NCBI RefSeq assembly: GCF_030272615.1
Contig: NC_081415.1
Location: 192,042,270-192,106,269 of the forward strand
Direction: 5' to 3'
Length of the DNA: 64,000 nt
Source of the DNA: Cryptomeria japonica
Taxonomy: Eukaryota; Streptophyta; Pinopsida; Cupressales; Cupressaceae
Shown here piece by piece: positions 46,686 to 59,359 of the stretch; positions within the stretch are counted from its first letter, which is position 1, and each line of letters opens with the position of its first letter. The position numbers and the translations under genes were made by a program. The notes under the pieces are model-generated. The model made no database searches, was not told where the DNA came from, and worked only from the letters and a program-made list of their open reading frames with translations.

Positions 46686-49410
46686 ATGCCTGTACCAGTT
46701 GCTGAGCACCGGTTTGAGCGAGTCCGTCAATTCTAGCGGCTAGACGGCTACGGACCAGCGGTATGCAAATTTGAAATTTTAATTTTTATGCATTTTTGAT
46801 ACGTTTTTTGTTGAGTCCAAGTTGAGTCAGAGCAATAGCGCTGGAACTATGTTTTGGCGCTTTTGCTCAATTAACTAGCACTACTGTGCCGTAATGGCGC
46901 TATTGGCCTATTGTTTGAGTGCTTTTGTTTTGTTTTAGCGCTATTACATGCATGTTTAGGTGCTTTTGATTAATAAGTGCTATTGAGTGCTGATTTGAGC
47001 GCTATGGCTTTTAATGAGCACTATTGTGAGGTTGTTTTAGCGCGTTTGAGGTTTGAGCACTTTCGTATAGCTGATTGAGTGCTTTTGATAGGGTTTTAGC
47101 ACTATTGTTGATAAACTAGCGCTTTTGTTGGTAAATAGCACTTTTTGTGTTTAGGATAGACAGATGCCCCAGTTTGTTTGAATAAAATCTCTGGATGCCA
47201 ATGATGGATGGATGGTGATGTGAAGTGGGAGTTGTTTTGAACCATAGCAGCCTGATGAGACTTAGGTCATTAGGATAAATGCCTGTTGAAGTCTAGGTTG
47301 CCATGATTGCTTACCTGTTGAGACCCGAAGATACTTGATCAATGTATTTGTTGATAGTTTAGGTTTAAACTTAAGAAAGTTTGAAAATAAAACAACTGAT
47401 GAGGAGTGATTGATGCCCATGTGTAGGAGGATCTAGGCGTGTTGCAGTTACGCGAGAGACACCCGACGACACAGGGGTTGTGGGATCGATTGATAGAGGC
47501 GGAGATAGATTGTATTGCTGCGACCGGATTGTATGAGGTGATGCACATGCCCGTGATTTGTATGAATCATGGATTGATCACAACATTAGCAGAGCGGTGG
47601 CACAGCGAGACGTGCACCTTCCATCTGGCACAAGGGGAGATGACAGTGACCCTAGATGATGTGTGGTGCATCCTGCAGATTCCGATTTAGGGGGAGCTGA
47701 TCACGTATGACAGATCCTGGAGGACCCTTGCAGTTCAGAGGTTCTTTGATGAGGATGTTGTTATTGATGATGGTTCGATTGCATGGGAGGAGATAGCTGC
47801 GTTATATGAGCCTCTACCAGTAGTTCTATCAGGTATCATGGGAGGACTTCTGTGTCCGGACAAGCGATCACATGGTTTGGCCGTGGGGTGGGGGCAGGTG
47901 ATCGAGATGATGATTACCGAGGGGACCCATTTTGCTTGGGGGCCGTGCATGTTGGTGCACTTGTATCAAGAGCTCCATGAGGTGGTGTACCGGAGGAGGA
48001 GTTCCCTAGCAGTGGGCGTGACACTACTTCATATTTGGGCCTGGGAACACCTACCAGTGACTCGACCTGTGAGTCTTAGGTTCCACGCAGTGGATCAGCC
48101 GTACATGTTTATGTATAGTGACATGATGAGTCAGCCCCACCTGGGGAAGTTAGAGTGGTGGTGGCGGGCGTTGGATGATCTTGTTGCAGTCATATGGCAA
48201 CCATACCTGGAGTGTGAGTTGTGGGATGATGATGCAGAGGCACTGCCCTATGTTTTTATGACCCGATTCCTCATTGGGAGGACTTCGTACCATGTGGAGA
48301 GATAGGTGCCCAGGAGAGTTTTGAGACAGTTTGGATGGCAGCAGGGACTGCCTAGTGGATCAGGGGAGTATGCGTGGGTGATTTGAGAGAGGTATGCATG
48401 GGGGTTAGTGCTGCCATATGATCAGGCACTGGCGAAGTTCTGGACGCTACAGGCAAGACCGTGGGACATATGATCGAGGGTCGTGGATGTAGGGGTTTTA
48501 GAGGAGTATACATAGTATATTACGACCCATCCGATTCCACGCATATCAAATCCAACAGAGCCAGTGCCTGAGTTTGAGGATGAGAGGGGACGGAGGAGGG
48601 GGAGGGGAGGAGGGCAAGGTCTGATAGCAGGCCTTGGAGGGAGAGGAGATGATGGAGACGGGGGAGGAGGTGGTGGAGGAGGTGGTGGAGGTGGTGGGTT
48701 GGGGGTTCGGATTCAATGGAGAGGGAGGTGGACTGCCCCTATGGATGTCATAGGGACCGTTGGTACAAGAAGGAGTGAGATTGGGTGGGAGAGGGATGGA
48801 GAGGGAGATACCGAGAGAGAGAGGGGAGGGAGCCACTGGAGAGGGTGGTATAGGTGAGGCTGCTATGGATACCGAGGAGGGATCAGGTGGAGATGTGCGA
48901 GAGCGATTGATAGTTCATTTGCAGTCTCGTCTTGAGGCATCAGATGCACGGGTGGAGGAGTTGGAGGTGGAGGTGGCGGCTAGGGATGTGTAGCTATTTG
49001 CATGAGAGTCAGAGCTGGTTGTAGTGCTGCAGGAGAGGGATAGTGTGGTGGAGAGATTAGCAGAGTTGTAGGAGAGAGTCCGGATTGGAGTAGGAGCACA
49101 AGGGCCTATGAGGGAGGTGATGAGGGAGATGCAGCGAGTACAGGTAGAGATAGAGTATTGGTAGGGTTTATATGAGTAGGTGGTGCCAGCTAGTCAGCGA
49201 GCATTGAGCTATTCACAGATGTGGCAAGCCAGATCTGAGCGATTGCAGAGGATGCAGAGCAGTGGGGGTGTGATGGGTCCTCTACGGAGGGAGAGATCAG
49301 GGGATGCAGGAAGGAGTGGGGGTTTGATGAGGCCTCCATGGAGAGATGGATCAGGTGGTGCGGGTACCAGTGGGGGAGCAGGTGGCGATGGTGGTACAAC
49401 ATTTGGCTAG
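46686..49410 (+). pseudogene. Plant mobile domain (PMD, MAIN-like) gene, antisense in Tat-2
   Basis: Exon 1 (46686-46760, MPVPVAEHRFERV) splices in phase 0 over an intron with GT/AG ends to an exon at 47427. The next ~90 codons carry the hallmark of the PMD family: GLYEVMHM, LITTLAERWHSETCTFHL, GEMTVTLDDVWCILQIPI, GEL. The domain continues (HGLAVGWGQV, WAWEHLPV, YVFMTRF) to about 48305, then a Gly/Arg-rich stretch and, after a frame change near 48740, a predicted coiled coil (LQSRLEASDARVEELEVEV) and a Gly-rich tail to 49410. Stops in exon 1, at 47686, at 48303 and further on are TAG or TGA, each one C-to-T step from CAG or CGA. PMD proteins of the host (MAIN, MAIL1) act in transposon silencing and meristem upkeep; PMD copies inside gypsy elements and MULEs are known. 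This copy is broken. Confidence 0.85.
46837..47141. repeat. AGCGCT palindrome array, PMD intron 1
   Basis: Exact AGCGCT occurs at 46837, 46937, 46998 and 47118. At least ten one-step CpG-decay or near variants (AGTGCT, AGCACT, GGCGCT) lie between. Most are flanked by ATT or TTTTG, giving a unit of about 15-25 bases such as TTTTAGCGCTATTG. The array fills the intron of the antisense PMD gene, about 600 bp inside the 3' LTR. Confidence 0.9.
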
Positions 49411-50470
49411 AGTGGCATGTGAGAGAGCATTTTTGCATATATATATTGCATCATTGTTTATTTTTTGGACTGTATCTTGGATGGCTCTTGGTAGCTGATT
49501 TTGTAGACTTCATTGTACTCTGATATAGGAGATGATATATATGAGGAGGCCCCATATTGTGATGATATGCAGTTGATATGTATGGATGTTTATGCAGGAT
49601 GTTGATTGTATGATTTTATTGCTTTAGATGGACATGTGTATATGTTATGCATTGATGAGATGATTCCTATGTGCATGTTTTTACGATGTTGTATACTGAC
49701 AGATGAATGCAGGTTTATATATATATGATTTGTTTGATTTTTGATGTAATGCTTTATGTATGTAATGCTATGATGATGATGTATGTGTTATGATGATTTA
49801 TGAATAGGATTTTGGTGTTTCCTATTGCAATATAATGATGAGATAATTTATGTGATGATGTTAATGCAATGGTTGAATGAATGATGTTTATGTATGGATA
49901 TGCATCTAGATGTTTTTAGATGAATGTAATATGGATTAACAAAATGTAAAGTACAAATGTTTATATGATAATGTTTAAATGAATGCATATGTATAAATGG
50001 ATATATATAAATTGGTATGAACAAATGTGTTTTTGGAAACAAATGGTTTTATGATTCTAAATGCGTAAATATGTTTAAGTAAAAATGATAATATGATGAT
50101 ATTACAACTGATGGTTTTAATAACTGCACCTTAATGCAATTAAAAAGAGGATAATGAATGCAATGTGAATGAATCCTAAAATGAGCATAATAAGATACTT
50201 TAATAATGGACGAATGAATGCACTTTTTCACTAATGAATGTATGCAATGATAAATGATAAAGAATGATGAAATGATGATGGATAATTGACACTAAATGAA
50301 TGCCTAATAAATGATTTAAAACAATCAAAGACAATTTGATCCCACAAATGAATCTAATTATTTATGATTTATGCAATGATGCCAATGATTAATGAAAATT
50401 AATGTCAAAAATGAACTATATGCAATATTAAGTTAAAAATGACATGAATGGTCTTAATGCAAGATGCACC
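49411..50470. other. AT-rich, ATGATG/GAATGAATG-rich tract within Tat-2
   Basis: Low-complexity DNA in which ATG, GATGATG and AATGAATG are greatly over-represented on the plus strand. No coding frame or clean period. It is probably expanded non-coding element DNA. Confidence 0.6.
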
Positions 50471-51508
50471 TAAATGCGACGATGATATGACCATGAGGAA
50501 TGCAAGGTTTTTGAGACTTTGTATGATGCATTTGATGATGTATCAGAGTACTCGGTCATGATTGTATCCAAGACCAGCTTTAAATGGTTATATTTGCATA
50601 TAAATCCTACATATGAATGAATGAATGGATGGGTGATATGCAATGGAATGCAATATATAAACAGATGAGATGAAATGATGATCCATAGTGCTCTATTTTC
50701 ATCATTGAGCTTTAAAATGTTGGAAGAGAATACAAGCATCTTGACATAATGATTCAAGATGACTTGAGTATTCCTCACATGGATTTTATATAGCAAGTTA
50801 ATACAAACGACTTGATATAAGGGTCAAGTCGACCAGAGTATTGCTTGCGGAACAAACAAGGATTATCTCCGTTCATGCATGACTTGGATCATCCTCCTTG
50901 ATCTTAGGCTGATCATATCCTGAGACAAGTGCATACCATAATAAGAGATAAAACCTTTATCCAATTTGGATGAGGAGGAACCAAAGAATGAGCATTGTAC
51001 ATGCAAACAAACAGTATATACATAAAGAATAAAGAATAAGGATCCTTGGTAATGGTTCATGCTCATATGATCGAGGTATACGCTGTAGTTAGCAAGCCGT
51101 AGTGATCTATGACTGCATTTGGCATAAGATCACGTAGCTTGGTGAACTTCCCACGTATTCACCATTAGTACATGCCCCAGTACTTCATCGGAAATAATGT
51201 GCAAACGATACACAAACAATGCTGTAGGAACCTGATATAACAAACTAGCCCATAAATCAACCAAGTATTTGATAGCGTAAATAGAATTTTCCTGTCAAAG
51301 AAAATGTCATCTTGTCTTTGTTTTGGTAAGGAAGGATGCATCCTTGTTGAAGACAGTTTTGAGTGTTGATGTTGATTGTGTGGTTCGATTGGTAAATGGT
51401 CATCATGTGAGTATTATGTCAATGCTTGTTTTGTATCTGTGCGGATGAGTATGTACAAGGAGTTGCCATGTTTTTGTGTGATTTTCAATGGTTTTTCGTT
51501 GTTTTTGG
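50471..51508. other. Tat-2 internal non-coding region
   Basis: Contains two diverged copies of CTTGA(C/T)ATAA..G(A/G)(T/G)TCAAG followed by GAGTATT (about 50737-50840). No protein signal. Confidence 0.4.
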
Positions 51509-51691
51509 GATTTTGTGAGACATTTTTGAATGTTTTTGGTATTTTGTGAGACATTTTTTTTTGAATGTTTTTGGATTTTGTGAGACATTTTTTGAATGTT
51601 TTTGGATTTTGTGAGACATTTTTTGAATGTTTTTGGATTTTGTGAGACATTTTTTGAATGTTTTTTGGATTTTGTGAGACATTTTTAAATG
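51509..51691. repeat. Minisatellite of about 31-34 bp in Tat-2
   Basis: Six head-to-tail copies of a unit reading GACATTTTTTGAATG then TTTTTGGATTTTGTGA. A related single copy lies near 52046-52080. The lysine-rich open frames seen here on the minus strand are by-products of the repeat. Confidence 0.93.
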
Positions 51692-52084
51692 AAGAACTTT
51701 AATGAATCACAAGACAATGTAGAATCCACTTCCATCAATAGTTTAAGGAAATTGCCCCCAGTTTAGACATGACTATAAAAAAGTAGGATGCAGGATGCAT
51801 GTAGTACTTTCTTGGATTTGTAGATCTATAACAAGCCATGGTTGATGGATGGATGTATGCATGAAGCAGATGTGATCGCAACAAGTTTGAAAGATAATGG
51901 AGCCATAGCCTTTACGAGTGGCGCCTGTTTGCCAGGTTTTCACCATCGTACTTACCCAAGGTGCCACCAGAGTGGTTGTTCACCGTTTGGATGCATGATT
52001 TTTCTTGACTTTTTTTTTTGTTGTTGATGTTTTTGTATTTTCTTCAGGACATTTTTCTGAATGTTTTTGGTATTTTCTGGTATG

Positions 52085-53379
52085 TAGGGGAGCCTGATGC
52101 TCTATACAACTTAGGTATAAAACCGTTTGAGGTGCATGCTGTTGATTGGATCTGCGAGCGGTTCTCCTTCTGATGTAGCCAACTGATATGCCCCAGACTC
52201 GAATACAACAGTGACAACATATGGGCCCAACCAATTTGATTCAAACTTGCCCTGATGTTCTTTGTTTGGTTGGTTGCGAGGATTCTCTCATAGAACAAGA
52301 TCGCCTACCTCAAATGTATGAGGTCTAACTCGATGATTGTAGCTTCTGCTCATGCGCTACTGATAGGCTTTGAGATGGTTGTATGTAGCTTGTCGCTTCT
52401 CATCTAGTAATTCTAAGTCTTGGAGGCGTGAGACTCTGTACGCTTCATCATCAATGAGATTATGTAAGGAAACCCATAGTGATGGTATCTCAACCTCAAT
52501 AGGCAAGATAGCTTCTGCTCCATAGACCAATGAATAGGGAGTTGTGCCTGTAAGGGTTCGAATACTAGTTCGATATGCCCATAGTGCTGGATTCAATTGA
52601 ACATGCCAATCACGACCGAAATCATTGACTGTCTTCTTGAGGATTCTTAATATGTTTTTATTCGATGCTTCGGCCTGACCATTTCCTTGTGGGTAATAGG
52701 GGGTGGAAAAGCGGTGTTGGATGTGAAATTTCTCACAAAGTTCACGAGCATCGTGATTTTTGAAAGGAAGACCATTATTTGTGATGATGGACATGGGTAC
52801 ACCATACCGGCAGATGATGTAGTTGAGGATGAATGAGGCGATCTGCTTGCCAGTGACTTGGGTAAGTGGAACAACTTTGATCCACTTTGTGAAATATTTG
52901 GTGGTGGTAATAATGAATTTATGGTCGTTAGATGAAGATGGATGGATTTTACCCACAAGGTCAAGGCCCCATTGGCAAAAAGGCCATGGTGTTGTGATTG
53001 GTTGTAGTTCCTGTGCTGGTGCATGTATCAGGTCTCCATGAACTTGGCATTTCTTGCACTTTCTAACAAAGTAGTAGGAGTCCTTTTCCATAGATGGCCA
53101 ATAATATCCAGCTCATATGATCTTCTTGGCTAGTGATGGGCCACTTGAGTGAGTCCCGCAAATTCCTTCATGGACTTCTTCCAAAGCCTTTGTTATCTCA
53201 CCTTGTTCCAGACATCGAAGGAGAGTACCATCAAGACCGCGGTGGTATAGGGTTTCAACAATAATGGTATATTGAGCAGTTTGGCGAATTACGTTAGTTA
53301 TTTGATTGGTTGGGAGGAAGGGTGTGATCGTGGAGATAGGTGTAGAACTCACCGTACCATGGGGATTCAGAACCGACAA
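52085..53379 (-). pseudogene. Tat-2 integrase
   Basis: The minus-strand frame shows a zinc region (EVHEGICGTHSSG, RKCKKCQVHGD), then the core: D in QWGLDLVGKI, NNG in SIITNNGLPF where the second catalytic Asp is Asn, and E in NGQAEASNK. This is followed by ALWAYRTS, TPYSLVYGAEAILPIEV and a C-terminal region to about 52085 with stops. A stop interrupts near 53110 and another near 52355. The Asn replaces Asp by one transition, so strand transfer would be lost even if the frame were open. Confidence 0.9.
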
Positions 53380-53472
53380 AGCAACATATCATTTCGGATT
53401 CAGGGATATCATAAGCGGGAATCCAAAGCTATTCTACCAAGAACTCGTAGCGTGTTGAATTCTGTGGAAGAT

Positions 53473-53916
53473 CTAGGAGAGATGCGATGGTAGCCATAAC
53501 GTCAGCAGCTCAAAAGTGATAGTAGTAAATGATGTCTTTAGATTGTCCACCATTTGTTTATATGGCATGAGTTTATCATCCTTGGTTTGATATTCATCTG
53601 TTGCTTGTCGAATGACTATTTGTGAGTCGCCATATACTTGCAGTTCTTGTAATTTCCATTGTACGACTAGCCTGAGTCCTGTGATCAAGGCCTCATACTC
53701 TGCTATGTTGTTGGTGCATGGAAATGTGAGCCTGTAAGACTTCAGGATGCTATCACCTTGAGGTGTGATAAACAGAATGCCTGCCCCCGAGCTGTGCCTA
53801 GTGTATGAACCATCAAAGTATAGTTTCCATGGCTGTGTTGTTGTGATCATGAATATCTCTTCATCTGGAAAATTGAAAATGAGAGGATGATCGCCTATGA
53901 GTGGTGCATCAGCCAA
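53473..53916 (-). pseudogene. Tat-2 second (archaeal-type) RNase H
   Basis: A 147-codon frame: KLYFDGSYTRHSSGAG (first acidic residue), NIAEYEALITGL (Glu), QVYGDSQIVI (Asp). This is the extra RNase H that marks the Tat lineage; it would remove RNA during reverse transcription. It is one frame off from the upstream RNase H, by an indel near 53920. Confidence 0.92.
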
Positions 53917-55226
53917 CTGATCTGCAATAACTTGACCTTTCCTTTGATAGCTTTACGGTCCACATACTCGATATCAAATTCACTCAGAATCATCACCCAT
54001 TTGGCCAAGCGGCTTGTCAATGTTGCTTTGCTGAGTAAATACTTGAGTGGATCAATCTTTGCAATGAGTTGTACCTTATGTGTTAACAGATAGTGCCTCA
54101 GTTTAGTAGCTGCTAAGATTACTGCTAGGCAAGCTCGCTTAATAGGCATGTAATTGAGTTCATAGCCCACCAGTGTGCGAGAGATGTAGTAAACAACACA
54201 CTCTTTTCCTTCTGTATTATGTTGTGCCAGTAGTACACCCAATGCTGTACTTGTCACTAAGATATAGAGTAACAACAGTCTACTTGGATTTGGTGGGATC
54301 AACAAGGGTGGATTCATGAGATAGTCTTTAAGCGTCTGAAATGCTTGTTGGCATCGGGCATCCCACTGAAAGTGGATGTTCTTATGTAGCAGGTGTGTGA
54401 ATTGGTGACACTTATCAGCCAATTGTGCAATGAATCTTTGGATGGATTGTAGCCGTCCTTGTAACATCCTTAGCTAACTGATGTTCTTTGGTGGTGGCAT
54501 GTCCATGATTGCTTTTACCTTTGCTGGGTCAACCTCAATGCCTTTGCTTGAGACAATGTATCCTAGAAGCTTCCCGGAGGTTACTCCAAAGACACATTTC
54601 TTTGGGTTGAGTCGAACATGGTATTGTTCCAGTCTATCAAAGATTTTATCTAAGACGTGGAGATGCCCTTCTCTGGTGAGTGATTTTGCTAGTAAGTCAT
54701 CCACATAATCTTCCATCATAGTATGCATCATGTCATGGAAGATGGTGGTCATTTCTTGTTGATAGGTTGCTCCTGCATTCTTGAGACTGAAAGGCATTAC
54801 ATTCCAGCAATATGTGCCCCATGGATAGGTGAAGGCTATCTTATGTTGATCTTCTGGTGCGATCTTTATCTGATTGTATCCTGAAAAGCCATCCATGAGT
54901 GAAAGCATGGCATGTCCTACTGTCAGATCCACTATGATGTCGATATTTGGCAGGGGGAAGTCATCCTTAGTACATGCCTTATTCAGATCTCTGAAGTTAG
55001 TACAAATGCAGATGCCCCCTTTTGGTTTGCCGACAGACACAATGTTGGAGATCCATTCTGCATAATCAATTGGCCTAATGAAACCAACATCTAGGAGTTT
55101 CTTGAGTTCTGTTTTGACTAGTACTGCAATTTGAGGATGCATCTTACGAAGCTTCTGCTTGACAGGTTTGGCTCCTTCTGCTACGGTGAGGTGATGCATG
55201 ACTAAATCAGGATCAAGCCTAGGCAT
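53895..55226 (-). pseudogene. Tat-2 reverse transcriptase and RNase H
   Basis: RT spans 55226-54474: GFIRPIDYAEW, CTNFRDLNKA, FPLPNIDIIVD, LSLMDGFSGYNQI, TYPWGTYCWNVMPFSLKNA and catalytic YVDD at about 54697-54708. The RNase H frame follows after a stop at 54474 (54467-53895): LGVLLAQHNTEGKE, LVGYELNYMPI, KLRHYLLTHKV. These are the best preserved parts of the element. Confidence 0.94.
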
Positions 55227-55385
55227 GTCTGCATATGACCATGCAAAGTTGATCTGACGCTTCTGGAAGAACTCTATAAATTTAGGCTATTCCTCTAGAG
55301 TGAGAAGAGATGCCAGATGTATGAGATGAGGATTTTCAGGAGTCCCTACATTGTATTCTTTGGTTTCCTCAATGAGAATCGTTGA

Positions 55386-56289
55386 TCATTCCAATTGTGT
55401 ACTAGCGGGGAGGATGTCAAACCCTTCATCCTCAAGCGCCTCAGAGAGGTTTTCACCATTGGATACGCTCTTTCTTTTTACTTTTGTTGGATCAAACAGT
55501 GCCACAGTGTGGTTTTCACTAGAAGATCCATGTTTTATTGTTATATTTTTGCAGCTGAAAGGTTTGGCATCCGCCCCGAAGTATGCTGCGCTATTAAGTT
55601 CAATGGCAAATCCAACTTTGTGATCCCCACTTGGTAGGTTATCCCTTAATTCCAAAAAGTCAATGATGGCCTCATCATTTTGGAAGAAGTCAAGACATGG
55701 GGGATTTGGTTGGTTCCATTCAATGAATTCAGGTTGGAAAATGGGCATTACTTCATTGATTAGGTTAAGTGCGTTAGATGTATCAGTGAGGGTTAAGACG
55801 TTATGGTGAAGGTCGTTGATGGTACTCTCCCTGTCAGAATCAGGCATAGGGTCTGTGGAAGATGTTTCCAGTTTAGGAACCCATGTGGTCTTTTATCTAT
55901 GCTTCTCCATAAACAGGGATGTCTTTGCGTGGTGGAGGTAGTGATGCATCTTCCTCATCTGAAGTATTAAGCTGGACAGAATCAAATTCCCACTCATGTG
56001 AGTCGGTCTCTGAGTCACTTTCCAGCATCCGATTACTATACCATATTGGGATGTCTTTTGAGTTAAATACTGCAGGTGTGATTGGTTGATGTACCTTTGC
56101 AGTGATCGGTGCTGTAGGAAGGTCGATGGGGATTAAAGAATCGGGTACGAGGAGTATCGGTAGTGTTGACTCAGTGGCTTCTGTTGAAACTGCTGGTGCC
56201 ATAGATGCTGCTGCGGGTTCTGATATAGTTGCTGCTACTAATGGTGCTACTGATGGGATTACTGGTTTGTTGGGTGGGATGATTGGCAT
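55386..56289 (-). pseudogene. Tat-2 linker region between protease and RT
   Basis: Two open frames (56289-55897 and 55847-55386) in different phases carry Pro/Ala/Thr-rich and acidic sequence (DSETDSHEWEFDS) with no known domain. Tat and Ogre-like elements often have such a spacer. The frame change lies near 55870. Confidence 0.6.
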
Positions 56290-56499
56290 TGTAGCTGATT
56301 GTGCTAGGATTTTGAGCCTCGATGGGGCAGCTGCGATGGTGTTTGATGTTGCTCTGATAATAAAAGGTGTCCTCTTTGCAATAGGTTGATATAGTGGTTT
56401 GCTGGGTTTTCCTTTGAATCTGAGCTTAGGAAAAATCTCCTTTTCAAAGCCTAGGCCTGCATTATCCTTGGGTTTTAATTTTGGCAGCAGTGGTTCATG

Positions 56500-57315
56500 T
56501 CATCCTTGTTTGCAATATCCCAAAGCACTCTGACCATCATACCCCATTCTTTGCATAATGAGGAGGCCTTTGCCATATTGATCCGTAGGAATTTTAACTT
56601 TCGGTATATCAGTGGTGATAGGATCTTTATAGATCCATTCCGCTAAGTCCTCATCTTGGGTTTCTTCTTCTTGACTTTTTCCAAGGATGAAAGGCATCAA
56701 AGCACATGCTGGTGTGATTAGTGGTTGTTGGAGTACCTGCTGTGGTTTACCATGTGTTCTAGGAGAAGTGGGCATTTGTCCCACACAAAAGAGTTGACTC
56801 AAGTTGTATTCCCCAGGACCTTCCTCTACTATCTTCATCTTAAGCTTTTCTTGCTTGGGTATAGTGGTGTTTGAACTGGCAAGAGAGGCGAGACTTATAT
56901 ATGATGTGGAGGAAATGGCTTCTCTATTATTAGGAACAGTAATCTCTAGTTGATGGCTGATATTATGACAGTATGCAAAGGGATTTGCATTGCCTAGGAT
57001 TGTGATCTCTGCACCGTTATGTGGGAACTTGATACATTGATGGTAGGTAGATGGAACGGCTTGCATGGCATGTATCCAAGGTCTTCCTAATAATAGATTG
57101 TATGGCAAAGGAAGGTCCAGAACTTGACAGATGATGTGTTTTACCACAGGGCCTACTCGGATTGATAGTACCACAACTCCTTTGGAGGAACGCTCAGCAT
57201 CGTCATAGGCTTTGATTGTGATCTTCTTACGGGGATCCACTGATTCTATTGCATATCCCAATACTATGACCAATTGTAGTGTACAAATATTCAGGCTTGC
57301 TCCATTATCGATCAA
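56500..57315 (-). pseudogene. Tat-2 aspartic protease region
   Basis: The frame starts MIDNGASLNI, the retropepsin active-site area with IDNGA where most have DTGA or DSGA; IDNGA is usual in Tat elements. It continues with LLGRPWIH, the flap-end motif GRPWI typical of plant gypsy proteases. The C-terminal part holds a G-patch-like GLLIMQRMGYDGQSALG. Confidence 0.85.
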
Positions 57316-57318
57316 GAC

Positions 57319-57993
57319 TCACTTGATCCTATGCTGGTTGATAAAGCCTTCAATGTGTAGCGAAGTGTTATGAGGTTGTTGGAAGGAAGAGTTGTCACTT
57401 TCGGACAAAGTGAGACAAGGTGATGACTTTAGACTTCCAACCATGGCTTGAAATTGGTCTGTATTCAGGTTTGCAGGGACTGATGCCTCTTGGAGTGCTT
57501 GATCCAAGATTGTTTTATGAGATGGCGATAGGCGCAATAGCTCTAAAATGGATATAAGCGCAGGCGTTTTGTCTAATTGTTCCACAATATTGTACTGCTT
57601 TGGGATGGAGGTGGTGCCTTATGGAGCTGCTTTTATGGTGACCTTGCCACGTCGTGTAACAACATTGCAATTTGAGTTGGGATTTTTGAAGGTTATAGTT
57701 GCAACTTGCTCACTGGCATCATACAAATGATTTACAGTGTAATTATACGCAGGCTGTGTATAATCAGTGGTATCAGTGCCTCGCCTAGAAGTGGAAGGAC
57801 CCCTTTGATCTTGTGATGGAAGTGGATTTTTGAACATCAGATGATCATTATTTGTTGTTTTTGGGTCATGTCCTTCTATTTCAATTTCTCCTCGGTCAAT
57901 AAGGTCCTGAATGAGATCTTTCAATCGGTGACAATTACTTGTCTTGTGTCCTCTCCCTTGATGGAATTCACAGTGTTCAGTATCTCTCCACAT
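57319..57993 (-). pseudogene. Tat-2 gag C-terminal zinc knuckle and spacer
   Basis: Contains CEFHQGRGHKTSNCHRLKDLI, the modified knuckle found in Tat/Athila gag, then a Ser/Thr-rich spacer. One stop at about 57619 divides it from the next open frame (57585-57319), and the reading is in another phase than the gag core upstream. Confidence 0.8.
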
Positions 57994-58087
57994 GCTAGTT
58001 TGACCTGAGGCTCATAGTTTGATAGTTTAGGTAGAGTGACCAAATTTTGAGAAATGAGTTGTCGCAATATTGTTTCAATGGGTTCCC

Positions 58088-59359
58088 CTAAGGGAGTGTA
58101 TGTTCGTTTTTGTTTTTGTTGACGAGGTCTAGGTTCATCATGAGATGTGATGCGACCTTGATTCGAAGGAACATTGTGTTGTTCTTAGGTGGAGGATTTT
58201 GTCCTGCAAACCGAACCACAGGTTGTGCATTTTGGATAGTCCGGGCATCCACAACCCCATCGTTGATGATATTCTTGTTTTTGTTCCAGAAGTTTGGTTT
58301 ATCACTATTGAAGCGCGGGAGAGGACCATCCTTTGGTTCATTGAATATTTTGATGAGTCCTTTCTTGATGAGTGCCCGTTCACATTTCAAACCCTTGGTG
58401 ATCATATCATTAAAAGAGTCTGTGTCTTTGACATCCAGGTGAAATTCCATTTCTTCATTTAAGTTGGAAATGAATATTTCCACTAGTTCTCGTTCAGGTA
58501 ACTGAAGAGAACTTCTGCTAGACATTTGACGCCATCGTTGTAGGAATACTAAGAATAGTTCACCTGGTTTTTGTTTAGTGTTGCACAGATCAGCCATGGT
58601 GATGTCGCGTTCAATGTTATGAGAGTAATGAGCTAGGAACTTTTGGATGAGTTCCTCAAATGTTCTAATGCCACCTAGTAGTCGGGAAAACCATGATGTG
58701 GTTGTTCCTCCCAAGCTTTGGGGAAAGAGGCGCAGTAGGTATGTGTCTTCATATGCTACTTCGAGGCAAGCGGAATGAAATTCTTTGACATGGTCACGAG
58801 GATCTCCCTTTCCTCTATATTTTTTGAATTTGGGTGTTTCAAATCCTCGTGGAAAGGGTGGCATATAAAGATTCCTATCAAAAGGATAGGGACATATGTC
58901 ATTAAGTGAGAATTGGTTAGTTTTGACACCACTATGAAGTTATTGGGTGAGATTCTCGACTTGTTGCCGCAACATCTCCATTTCATTTGGAGGAGGAGGT
59001 GGTGGGTTACCTCGAGGAATGTTATATCTCCTGGGATCTCTTCCTCTATCCTCTTCATGGTGACTTTGTCTTTCTGATGCTTGTCTTAATTGGGCAAGAT
59101 CAAAGTCAGAGGGGAGTTTTGCTCTTTCTTGAGCGAGCTTTAAAAAGTGAGCATCTGCATTGCTCCTGAGTATTTCATCAAAAAGTTTGTTAAAGAGAGG
59201 GTTATGCTGAGCCCTTTCTATTGTTGTAGGAGTAGGAGTACTTGGGTTTTCATCATTTGCATTTCCTCCAAGTGCTTCTTGAAATTCATTGAGATTTTCC
59301 TCTTCTTCTTCTTCCATTTCTATTTCTCGTTGCTTTGACTGTGATCGGGTTTGGACCAT
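58088..59359 (-). pseudogene. Tat-2 gag
   Basis: The start chosen is MVQTRSQSK at 59359; Tat/Athila gags commonly begin this way, although an upstream ATG at 59464 is in frame. An acidic stretch, a NNP-rich hinge (PPPPPPNEMEMLRQQVENL) and a stop near 58940 precede the capsid-like core: PKFKKYRGKGDPRDHVKEF, SWFSRLLGGIRTFEEL and FLVFLQRWRQM. The core is recognisable as the retrotransposon gag domain. The frame is lost after 58088. Confidence 0.9.

Noticed and set aside
48546-48836. Pro/Ser-rich minus-strand open frame of 96 codons
   Set aside because: Opposite the Gly-rich tail of the PMD gene; a composition artefact.
46686-49410. PMD gene as an active host gene
   Set aside because: It has several stops and a frame change and lies wholly inside Tat-2.
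51403-51682. Lys/Asn-rich repeats MSHKIQKHSK
   Set aside because: Translation of the 31-34-bp minisatellite, in three frames at once, so not a gene.
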